Of a stretch of DNA of 64,000 nucleotides, positions 28,133 through 36,669 are shown one piece after another; the first letter of the stretch is position 1, and each line of letters begins with the position of its first letter. The stretch covers positions 62,001 to 126,000 of the forward strand of contig CAVPBN010000031.1 in NCBI GenBank assembly GCA_963701815.1. The letters are read 5' to 3'. Source of the DNA: AP-15 sp963701815 (GTDB lineage: Bacteria > Pseudomonadota > Alphaproteobacteria > ATCC43930 > CGMCC-115725). The notes under the pieces were generated by a model. The model saw only the letters and a program-made list of their open reading frames with translations, made no database searches and had not been told where the DNA came from. The position numbers and the translations under genes were made by a program.

Positions 28133-29773
28133 TTGTTAGGTTTCACCGATTTTGGACTTGCTGCGCCCATTCTCCGCGCTATTGCGGCCGAGGGCTACGC
28201 GACACCGACCCCGATCCAATCGCAGGCTATCCCGCAGGTACTCGACGGCCGCGACCTGTGCGGCATTGCCCAGACCGGAACCGGCAAGACGGCCGCCTTC
28301 GCACTGCCGATCCTGCAGCGGTTTTTCGTCGCTCCGAAACGGACGGCGCCGAGGACCTGCCGAGCGCTCGTGCTCAGCCCCACGCGTGAGCTGGCGGCCC
28401 AGATCGCCGACAGTTTCCGCGCTTACGGCCGCGAGCTGCCGCTCGCCACGGCGGTCGTTTTCGGCGGCGTCCCGATCGGGCCGCAACAGCGCCGGCTCGC
28501 GCAGGGCGTGGACATCCTGGTCGCGACGCCGGGACGGTTGCTCGATCTGATCGACCAGAAATCCGTTGCGCTCTCGGCGGTCGAGATCCTGGTTTTGGAC
28601 GAGGCCGACCGGATGCTCGACCTGGGTTTCATCCACGCGTTGAAGCGGCTGGTGGCGCTGGTGCCGCGTCGGCGCCAAACGCTGCTGTTCTCGGCGACGA
28701 TGCCGAGGACGATCGCTGCTCTCGCCGAGCAATACCTCAACGACCCGGTCAAGGTGTCGGTTACGCCGGCGGCGACGACGGTCGATCTCGTCGACCAGAG
28801 GGTCTTGTTCGTTGCGGCTGCGGAGAAGCGGGATCTGCTGGCGACGCTGCTCAAAGAGCCTGCTTTTGCCCGGGTGCTGGTCTTCACCCGGACGAAACAC
28901 GGGGCAGACCGGGTGGTGCGCCACCTCGTCGGCGCCGGCATCGAGGCGATCGCCATTCACGGCAACAAATCGCAACCCCAGCGGGAACGCGCGCTGGCGG
29001 CCTTCCGCGCCGGTCACGCCCGGGTGCTCGTCGCCACCGACATCGCCGCGCGCGGGATCGATGTCGAGGGGGTGTCGCACGTCGTCAACTTCGAGCTGCC
29101 GAATGTGCCGGAGGATTATGTCCACCGGATCGGCCGCACCGCGCGCGCCGGTGCAGGCGGGACGGCGATTTCCCTGTGCAGCGACGAGGAACGGCCCTAT
29201 CTGCGCGATATCGAAAAGTTGACGCGGCTTTCGATCCGGGTGCTTCCGGCCCGTTCCGAGCCGCGCACCGCGCCCTCGGAATGCGTCTGCGCCGCCAAAG
29301 CAAACACGATCGAAGGATCGAAGCGCAACCGCGACCCGCGTCGGGATCTGACCGAGAACAGCGCCCTCAGGCGGCGCGGGCCGGCCAGACCGGCTGATGC
29401 GAGCCGAGCGGGGCGGTCGGGCGCGCCCAATAGGGGGCGGTCTCGGACAGGCCGACGGTCGGCCCGAGATGGCGCAGCCGCCCGACCGGCGTGTCGCTCT
29501 CGATCGACCAGCGCGCGATCTCGGCCGGATCGAGTTCCTTGCCGACGTCCTTCAGCGCCGTTTCCGGCACCTGGCCGCGATCGACCAGCCACTTGCCGGT
29601 CTGCGCCAGCGAGATGCGAACCAGCCAGCTGCCGCCCTCGCGCGCCCGCCGCGCCAACGCCGCCATCGCGCCGAACGCCATCAGATAGCCGGTCAGGTAG
29701 TCGATCGCCGAAACCGGATAGAATTGCGGGCCGGGGCTGGCCCCCGGGAACAGCTCGCCCTGGCGCGTGGTGA
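28133..29773 (+). CDS. DEAD-box RNA helicase (RhlE-like); true end uncertain
   Basis: An ATP-dependent RNA helicase with the full motif set: Q motif region TPTPIQSQAIP, AQTGTGKT (I), PTRELA (Ia), TPGRLLD (Ib), LDEADRMLDLGF (II), FSATMP (III), ATDIAARGID (V) and HRIGRTARAG (VI). The start is a TTG after a stop ten bases upstream of the possible coding region; no strong ribosome site. The core ends near 29250. The following 170 residues are Arg/Pro/Ser-rich and antisense to the CoA-transferase, so the natural stop may lie near 29300-29370 and the extension may be an artefact of a lost frame. Confidence 0.88.
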   Translation: MLGFTDFGLAAPILRAIAAEGYATPTPIQSQAIPQVLDGRDLCGIAQTGTGKTAAFALPILQRFFVAPKRTAPRTCRALVLSPTRELAAQIADSFRAYGRELPLATAVVFGGVPIGPQQRRLAQGVDILVATPGRLLDLIDQKSVALSAVEILVLDEADRMLDLGFIHALKRLVALVPRRRQTLLFSATMPRTIAALAEQYLNDPVKVSVTPAATTVDLVDQRVLFVAAAEKRDLLATLLKEPAFARVLVFTRTKHGADRVVRHLVGAGIEAIAIHGNKSQPQRERALAAFRAGHARVLVATDIAARGIDVEGVSHVVNFELPNVPEDYVHRIGRTARAGAGGTAISLCSDEERPYLRDIEKLTRLSIRVLPARSEPRTAPSECVCAAKANTIEGSKRNRDPRRDLTENSALRRRGPARPADASRAGRSGAPNRGRSRTGRRSARDGAAARPACRSRSTSARSRPDRVPCRRPSAPFPAPGRDRPATCRSAPARCEPASCRPRAPAAPTPPSRRTPSDSRSGSRSPKPDRIAGRGWPPGTARPGAW

Positions 29774-30780
29774 TCCCGCTGACGGTCTGCACCACGGTGT
29801 CGAAACCGCGGCGCGAGGCCCACGGCCCGACATGGCTGAAGGCGCACATCGACACATAGACGAGCCCCGGCCGCAGCCGCGCCAATTCCTGCGGCGACAG
29901 GCCGCGATTGCCGAGCGTGCCCGGCCGGTAGCCCTGGGTGAATACGTCGGCCTCGCGCACCAGCCCCAAAAGCGTGTCGAGATCGCGCGGCTGGCGCAGG
30001 TCGAGATGGGCCTGCAATTTGCCGTGGCCGGTATCGTATTCCTGATAGCCGATATTCGGCAGATGCGGTGCGGTGATCTTCATCACCTCGGCCCCATGCT
30101 CGGCCAATGTGCGGGCCGAGGTCGGTCCGGCGAGGACCCGCGTCAGGTCGAGCACGCGAATGCCGGACAATGGCCGGCCGCCCTCGGGCAGCGCCTCCGC
30201 GGCGCTGTCGCCGATCTTGACGATCTCCATCAACGGCAGCGAGGCGATCGCCGCGGCCTGCGGGTGCTGCGCCCATTCGGCCATGCTGCGCACCATGCCG
30301 CCCGCCCCCTTGGCGGCGATGATCGCCTCTTCGAGTTCGAGCGCGTCCCATTTGGCCACGGCCCGGCGCACCGCCTCGCGCTCTTCCGGCACGCCGAGCA
30401 CGCCGATTGCCGCGGCGCGGTGGTTCGGGAAATTGGCGTGGATGTAGCTCCAGCGGCCGTTCTTGGCCGGATAGACGCCCATCACCGGGTTGCGCTCGGT
30501 CGAGATCGCAGCACCGTCGATCTGCATGTAATGGCCGCTGCGCAACGACGCGACCGCCCGGCGCAGATCGACCGAGACCCGCTGGCGGCGCCCGGTGCGC
30601 AACTCCCACAGATCGGCGGCGGCGAGCCCGGTCGCAGCGAGCGCGGCGGCGCCGGCGGCGCCGATGCGGAACGGCGTCGGCAGATACCGGGTCGGCGCCG
30701 CCGGTGATCTCGACCTCGCGGGCTCGTTCCTCGGGCCAGCCGGCAATCGGCATAATCGTGCGCAGGGCGTCGTCAGCCAT
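29367..30780 (-). CDS. CaiB/BaiF (class III) CoA-transferase, one frameshift at ~30684
   Basis: About 470 residues once one extra base near 30684 is removed (1413 bases). The start MADDALRTIMPIAGW has GGGAGA eight bases upstream and is read correctly to GGADPV; the frame from LPTPFRIGAAG onward is then open to the stop. The family core is IRVLDLTRVLAGPTSARTLA and VFTQGYRPGTLGNRGLS. These enzymes move CoA between carboxylic acids. It converges with the helicase gene. Confidence 0.88.
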
Positions 30781-30873
30781 GGTTGAATCTCCCGCAGGTT
30801 TTGGAACGCACACTTGCCTCGGCGCGCCGCAAGGCGCAATGATGACGCAAAATGGTGCAGAAAGGGAACGCCG

Positions 30874-31155
30874 ATGAGCCAGGTCATGATTGTCGTCGAT
30901 TTCGAGGTCAAACCCGAACACCGCGGCCGGTTCATCGAACTGATGAGCAATCATGCCCGGCGCTCGCGCAACGATGACGGCTGTCTGCAATTCGATATCA
31001 TGCTGCCGAGAGACGACGACAGGCATGTCTTTTTGGTCGAGAAGTGGCGCGACCAGGAGGCGCTCGATGCGCACGCGAAAGGTCCGATGCCGGGCGACAC
31101 CTACAAGGACTGGATCTTCGGCCGCAGGGTTGCCCGCGGAGCGCCTGCCGATTAG
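30874..31155 (+). CDS. antibiotic biosynthesis monooxygenase (ABM) domain protein
   Basis: A 93-residue dimeric alpha/beta barrel protein. The start MSQVMIVVDFEVKPEHRG follows AAAGGGAAC. The ABM pattern shows in SRNDDGCLQFDIMLPRDD and FLVEKWRDQEALDAHA. Such proteins act as cofactor-free quinone-type monooxygenases or stress proteins. It is divergent from the CoA-transferase. Confidence 0.85.
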   Translation: MSQVMIVVDFEVKPEHRGRFIELMSNHARRSRNDDGCLQFDIMLPRDDDRHVFLVEKWRDQEALDAHAKGPMPGDTYKDWIFGRRVARGAPAD

Positions 31156-33363
31156 ACAGGCTGCGGTCGGGCTTGCCCGGCGCGCCGTTGTCGTATGGCT
31201 CGCGGCGCTGTTGATCGGCGTCGCGACGCTGTCGGCCTCCTACGCCGCCGGCGGAACAGCGTCTTCCACCAAATCGGCGAAGGCCTCGGCCGAGACGGCA
31301 AGTCCGGCCGAAATCGACGCGCTCTTGAGCCTGCTGGCTGATGCCAAGGTGCAGGCCTGGTTGAAGCAGCAGCATGCAACCGAGGCTGCTGATCCGGCGC
31401 CGGCCAAGCCCAAGGACGATTCCCCGGCGGAGATGATGTCCTCGCGGCTCGACGCGGTGCGCGCAGCACTTCGCTGACATGATCGAAGTGCTGCCGGGCA
31501 TACCGGCGGAGTTCGCGCATGCGGCGGATGTGTTCCAAGAACGCCTGGGAGGTCGGAGGCCGGCGCGCATCCTGACCCTGCTCGCTGCCTTTCGTGGGTC
31601 TCGGCTTTGGCTTCGAAGCACTGTTTAGCCGCGCTACGCGGCGCATGCGCGAGAACCTGGAACGGCATCCGGTGGATACGGTTGGCGATCGCGTGCGTCT
31701 CGTCGCCGAGCGGGCGGCCTTTGCCTTGGGTCTGGTCGATAGCCTATGCCGTCGGCAGTATCGGCGCATTCCTCGTATTTCACTGGCCGGGGCTGCTGCG
31801 CCAGATCGTTTTAGGCTTTCTGATCGTCCTTCTGGCGATCCGCATCACCGCGGTGCTCGGCCGATTTCTGTTGGCGCCGTACAACGAACAATTTCGTGTC
31901 ATCCCGATGGATACGGCGGCGGCGCGGTACTGGTATCTGCGACTGCGCATAATCGTCGGCTGGTTGGCGCTCGGCTTGGTAGCCCGCGGCCTGGAGGACG
32001 CCTTCGGCATTTCGGCAGCGGCGGTCAACGTCGTGGGGGCCATCCTTGGCCTCTCCTGGATCGCGATCGTGCTGGAGGCCTTGTGGCGCCGACCGCTCCC
32101 GAACAGCAGCGAAATCGGGTCCGAACCAGTACCACGAAACCCGCCACTTGAGTAACGTCAAGGTAAACGTGCTGCTGACGGTCGGGCTTGTGTTGCTGTG
32201 GGGGCTGCGCGTTGCAGGAGCGATGCCGGCTTTCTGGTTGCTCGTGGTGATCATTGTCTGGCCTCTCGCCGACCGCTTGACCCGGCGCGCGGTCGAGCAT
32301 CTGCTGCGCCCGCCCGGTACGATCGAAGTTGCCGGCGCGCCGACCCTCACCGCCGTCTTTCTCGAGCGCGGCCTGCGCGCGGCATTGATCATCGGCGCGC
32401 TGGCGCTGCTCGCCTGGGGCTGGGGCGTCGACATGGAAAGCCTGGCCGGGCGAGAGACGATGATGACCCGCATCGCGCACGGCGCTCTGAGCGCCGTCGC
32501 CATTGCGCTGATCGCCAATTTCATCTGGCACGTCGCAAAGGCCGCGATCGACATCAAGCTCGCCGCCAGATGACGATCCGGGTCTTCCGAACACCGACGA
32601 GGCGCGACGACGAGCGCGGTTGCGCACCTTGCTGCCGATTTTCCGCAACATCCTGTTCGTCGTCGTTGTTGCCGCCGCCGCACTGATGGCGCTAGCGGCA
32701 ATGGGCGTCGAGATCGGCCCGCTGATCGCCGCTCTCAGCGTCCTCGGCGTCGCCATCGGCTTTGGGGCGCAGACCTTTGTCCGCGACATCATCGCAGGAA
32801 TGTTCTACCTGCTCGACGACGCCTTCCGGATCGGCGAATACATCCAGAGCGGAAATTACAAGGGCACGGTCGAAGGCTTCAGCATCCGCTCGGTCCGGCT
32901 GCGGCACCAACGCGGCCCCGTCTACACGGTGCCGTTCAGTCTGTTGGGCGCCGTCCAGAACATGAGCCGCGACTGGGTCATCGACAAGCTGACGGTCGGC
33001 ATCACCTATGACAGCGATATCGACCTCGCCCGCAAGCTGATCAAGCAGATCGGGCTGGATCTGGCCAAGGACCCCGAATTCGCGCCGGTGATCCTCGAGC
33101 CGCTGAAGATGCAGGGCGTCGACGCGTTCGGCGATTACGCGGTCCAGATCCGGATGAAGATGATGACGTTGCCAGGCGAGAATTTCGTCGTCCGGCGGCA
33201 GGCCCTGTTCCGGATCAAAAAAGCTTTCGACGCCAACGGCATCAAATTCGCCTTCCCGACCGTCCAGCTCGCCGGCGAGGGCGAGCCCTCGGCGCCGGCG
33301 AACGCCGCCATCGCCCAGCAGGCGCTGCAGCTGACCCATCCCGCAGCCGCCGCGGCGGAGTAG
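31130..33363 (+). pseudogene. MscS family mechanosensitive channel, several frameshifts
   Basis: One large channel gene split over at least four frames. An export-signal segment (VVVWLAALLIGVATLSA) and a soluble periplasmic part (AEIDALLSLLADAKVQAWL) come first, then membrane segments from about 31700 to 32550. The pore helix and MscS beta domain follow intact from about 32620 (ALSVLGVAIGFGAQTFVRDI, GTVEGFSIRSVRLRHQRG, VTVGITYDSDI-like). Near 32570 a single extra base explains one break. The start is unclear; a TTG at 31130 overlapping the ABM gene is possible. The channel would release solutes on osmotic downshock if the frame is really open. Confidence 0.75.
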
Positions 33364-33378
33364 CATTCCGGGAGACCC

Positions 33379-33546
33379 GTGAAGCTTTACGGCTATTTTC
33401 GTTCCTCGGCCGGCATTTCGCGTCCGCATCGCCTTGAATTGAAAAATCTCGCCTGCGACTCGGCGCCGATCCACCTGCTGCGCAACGAGCAGGCCAGATC
33501 CGATTATCGCCAGATCAACCCGCAGGGCGTGGTGCCGGCTCGTTGA
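33379..33546 (+). pseudogene. maiA: maleylacetoacetate isomerase N-terminal remnant
   Basis: GTG start with GGGAG just upstream; 55 codons read MKLYGYFRSSAGISRPHRLE...NPQGVVPAR and then stop. This is the glutathione-S-transferase zeta N-terminus (KLYGYFRSSA, YRQINPQG) including the active-site serines. The remaining roughly 150 residues of a complete enzyme are absent, so it is a 3'-truncated gene fragment left directly behind the MscS gene. Confidence 0.75.
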
Positions 33547-33753
33547 CCGACGCGGACCGGGCCCGGATCCAATCCTGGCGATCATGTCATCGCGACGCGC
33601 CCGGCCTCGCCGACCCCGCACTGGTCCCGCAGGGTCGTCAATGCCGATTGACCGCAAGCGACGGCTATAAAATTAGAACGCCAAAAAAATTGGACGCCGA
33701 TATGTAACGAGCTACCTATCCACGTCCGAGTTTACCTCAGAAGGGAGGAACAG

Positions 33754-34245
33754 ATGAGACGCTTCTTTTTGCTCTCCGTACCGGTTCTCGCCATTGCTGC
33801 TTGCGCGCCGCAGCAACCGCCGCCGCCGACTATGGCCGCGACCGAAGGCCAGCCCCAGACGACGACCTACTACGATGGAACCTACATCGGCAGTTTCACT
33901 CAGAACCTGAGCGCCGCCGGATCGAATTGCCCAAATTTCCCGGTAGCGCCGGCCTTGACGATCCAAAACGGTGCGGCACGGTTCGCGGCGCTCGATCTCA
34001 CCTATCAGGGATATGTGACCCCGCAAGGAGAGGTCAGAATGCAGAGCCCGTCCGGCCAAACATTCGTGGGACAAATAGATCCCTATTATGTGCTCAGAGG
34101 CCAAACCACCGGCGCTTGCGTCTATAATGCAATCTGGCAGCGCAAAGGGGCAACGGGGAAAAAGCCGAGACTGATCGAGACCCCGCCGACCGGCTTCAGG
34201 CGAGTGTCAGCCAAACACGAGTTGTTCGGCGCGCAAGGCGCCTAA
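33754..34245 (+). CDS. putative lipoprotein, unknown function
   Basis: A 163-residue exported protein. The start has an excellent AGGGAGGAAC site. MRRFFLLSVPVLAIAAC is a signal peptide ending in a lipobox with Cys17, followed by a Pro/Gln-rich linker. The body (YYDGTYIGSFTQNL, GEVRMQSPSGQTFVGQI, YYVLRGQTTGACVY) is beta-rich with three further Cys, one pair of which may form a disulfide. It may be anchored in the outer or inner membrane. No family name is assigned. Confidence 0.8.
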   Translation: MRRFFLLSVPVLAIAACAPQQPPPPTMAATEGQPQTTTYYDGTYIGSFTQNLSAAGSNCPNFPVAPALTIQNGAARFAALDLTYQGYVTPQGEVRMQSPSGQTFVGQIDPYYVLRGQTTGACVYNAIWQRKGATGKKPRLIETPPTGFRRVSAKHELFGAQGA

Positions 34246-34348
34246 TGGCGAGGCGCCTGGGGCCTCCGACTTCAGGACCACGTGACGCCGCAGGGCGCGC
34301 TGGCAATGCGATGATGCTGAGCGGGCCGGCATCTTGAGGGGCCCGCGC

Positions 34349-35101
34349 TTAACCCTTGCTGCGGGCCTGGGCGACGAATTTCTTCAGCCCGTCGACGTCG
34401 ACAGCGCCGGGAACGACGTGGTCGCCGACGATGAAGGCCGGAGTGCCGCGGATGTCGAGCGCATCGGCCAGCGCCAGATTGGCCTTGACCTGCTGCGCGA
34501 CGGCGGGCGAGGCCATGTCGCGCTTGAGCCGGGCGACATCGAGCCCGACCTCGCCGGCGACCTGGTAGACGCTGTCATCGGTGATGTTGCCGCGCGCCGT
34601 CATCATCGCGTCGTGAAACGCCTGGTATTTGCCTTGGAGCTTTGCCGCCAGGGCGGCATGGGCGGCGGTGACCGACACCGGCCCGAGAATCGGGAATTCC
34701 TCATAGAGAATGCGCAGCTTGGGATCCTCCTTCAGCAGCGCCTCGATCGCCGGCTGGACCTGCTTGCAATAGGGGCAGCGGTAATCGAAAAACTCCACCA
34801 AGGTCACGTCGCCCTTCGGATTGCCGGCCGCTGGGGTTGCCGGGTCGTTGAACACCTGCTGCCGGTGCGCGGCGACGGCTTGCGACGATTTGGCGTCGGC
34901 GGCGTGGTCCAATTTATCCTGGGCCGCGTGCAGCGCGTCGACCAGGACATCCGGGTTTTTGAGCAGGTAGTCGTGAATGATCGTTTCGATCTGTTCGCGT
35001 TGCGCCGGCGCGATGTCGGCGGCGGCGACCTGACGCCACGGCATCAGAGCGAGTATGGCGCAGGCGATCGGCAAGAGCGCCCGCGGCGCGGGAAACGGCA
35101 T
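34349..35101 (-). CDS. DsbA family thiol:disulfide oxidoreductase
   Basis: A 250-residue periplasmic protein. It has a signal peptide (about residues 8-26, ending VAAA), a short helical region, then a thioredoxin fold with active site FFDYRCPYCKQ and the cis-Pro loop RGTPAFIVGD. This layout matches the Com1/ScsC-like DsbA group common in alphaproteobacteria. It probably oxidises or isomerises disulfides in exported proteins. It follows the M48 protease gene by about 50 bases in the same direction. Confidence 0.88.
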   Translation of the reverse strand: MPFPAPRALLPIACAILALMPWRQVAAADIAPAQREQIETIIHDYLLKNPDVLVDALHAAQDKLDHAADAKSSQAVAAHRQQVFNDPATPAAGNPKGDVTLVEFFDYRCPYCKQVQPAIEALLKEDPKLRILYEEFPILGPVSVTAAHAALAAKLQGKYQAFHDAMMTARGNITDDSVYQVAGEVGLDVARLKRDMASPAVAQQVKANLALADALDIRGTPAFIVGDHVVPGAVDVDGLKKFVAQARSKG

Positions 35102-35151
35102 GACGGCGAATCTCCTGTTGAGACGGATGCCGGGGTGGTGGCGTTGGGCGG

Positions 35152-36552
35152 TCAATCGGAAGCCTCGATGTCTTTTGCCTCGCGGCGTATCTCGGTCGCC
35201 CGCGCATAGGCGGCGCCCCGTTTCGGCAGCAATTGTTGCGCCCGTTTGGCCTGCTGCACCGCTTCGGACTTGTTGTCGGCGGCGAGCCCCTCCTCGGCCA
35301 GCGCCAAGGCCGCCATGCCGATCTGGCTGTCCCGCCCATAGGCGGTCGCCAGCAGATGCCAAGCCTCGGTGTCCTTGGCCTCGGTCCGGACCGCGTCGTT
35401 GAGATAGGCGATCGCGCGCTTGTTCATCGCCGCATCATTGTCTTCGATATACGCCTGCGCCAGGGCGATGCGCAGCAATGCCGCATTCGGCGCGAGGCGG
35501 ACCGCCTTCTCGTAAGGGCCGATTGCATCGGCGATATGCCCGTTCTCGAACAGCATCTGGCCTTTGAGTTCGAGAAAATACGGATCGGTCGGATAGTCCC
35601 TTATCAGCCCGTCGACGATCGGCAATGCCTGGTCGAGTTGCGGAATCCGGTAATCGGCAATGGCGCGCGCGTAACGGGCCAGAACCGAGCCGTCGCTCTG
35701 CGGGTATGCGGCCAAAGTCGTCGACGGAGGCTCGGTAAAGGCGGCGAGCTTGACCTTGATCCGCTTCAGCATCGCGACATAGGCCGGTGGATCGGGAACA
35801 TCCGAATAGGGCGAGTGCTCGACATGGTCGCGCACATAATCGATCCGCTCCTCGGTCAGCGGATGGTCGGTCAAATAGGGGTCCTCGCGGTTGCCGATCA
35901 ACAGTTCCTGGCTTTGCAGTTTCTCGAAGAATTGCAACAGTCCTCGGGCCGATTGATGCGTGGCATCCAAGTAGTTCATCGCGGCGTGGTCGGCGGTGGC
36001 TTCCTGGGTGACCGAAAATTGCAGAAAAGCGCGCTGTCCGACCCCTTCGGCGCCGAGCATCGCGCCGGCGCCTCCGCTGCCGCGCGACGCCACGGTGGCG
36101 GCGACGCCGGCCACCAGGGCGATGATCTCTTCGATGCTGGCGTTGCGCATCGCCTCGGCGCCCTTGTACAGATGCCCGCCGGCGATATGGCCGCTCTCGT
36201 GCGCCAGCACTCCGATCAGCTGGTTCGGCGAGTCCGCGCGCAGCAGCATTCCGGAATTCAGAAAGATGTTCTGGCCGCCGGCGACAAACGAATTGATGCT
36301 CGGATCGGACACCAGATAGATGTGGACGGCGGGCGGATCGAGCCCGGCCACCCTCCAGATCGGGGTCATCATGGTGTGGATGTCGGCCTCGATCTCGGTG
36401 TCGCGCAGCAGGCTCATCCCGGACCCGCTGCCATGTGCGGCAGCGGGTCCGGCCAAGGCAAACAGGATTGCGAAGACCAGGGCGATGGCCCGCAGACGCT
36501 CAGCCAAGCCCGACCGCGCGATCCGCCTCAACCGGCGCTGCCGAAACTTCAC
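35152..36552 (-). CDS. M48 family metalloprotease with TPR tail (BepA-like)
   Basis: A 466-residue exported zinc protease. A cationic start and hydrophobic segment (residues 22-40) form the signal peptide. The zinc site is VLAHESGHIAGGH with the third ligand in TQEATADHAAMNYLD. From about residue 300 TPR-like repeats follow (DPYFLELKGQMLFENG, AIGPYEKAVRLAPNAALL). BepA-type proteins degrade or assist misfolded outer-membrane proteins such as LptD. The neighbouring dsbA-like gene fits an envelope-quality operon. Confidence 0.9.
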   Translation of the reverse strand: MKFRQRRLRRIARSGLAERLRAIALVFAILFALAGPAAAHGSGSGMSLLRDTEIEADIHTMMTPIWRVAGLDPPAVHIYLVSDPSINSFVAGGQNIFLNSGMLLRADSPNQLIGVLAHESGHIAGGHLYKGAEAMRNASIEEIIALVAGVAATVASRGSGGAGAMLGAEGVGQRAFLQFSVTQEATADHAAMNYLDATHQSARGLLQFFEKLQSQELLIGNREDPYLTDHPLTEERIDYVRDHVEHSPYSDVPDPPAYVAMLKRIKVKLAAFTEPPSTTLAAYPQSDGSVLARYARAIADYRIPQLDQALPIVDGLIRDYPTDPYFLELKGQMLFENGHIADAIGPYEKAVRLAPNAALLRIALAQAYIEDNDAAMNKRAIAYLNDAVRTEAKDTEAWHLLATAYGRDSQIGMAALALAEEGLAADNKSEAVQQAKRAQQLLPKRGAAYARATEIRREAKDIEASD

Positions 36553-36669
36553 GATGCACCCTCGTCGAGACAGGGACTACGCCGGTGCCGCGATCGGGCG
36601 CAGCACCCGCACCGGAATACGGCGCCGACAGCGACCGGCTTGTCGGCCGAACTCCGTCGTCGGCCGAGC

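Noticed and set aside
33648..33673. TTGACC...TATAAA as a promoter for the lipoprotein gene
   Set aside because: The spacer is only 12 bases, too short for a normal sigma70 promoter; no better pairing was found.
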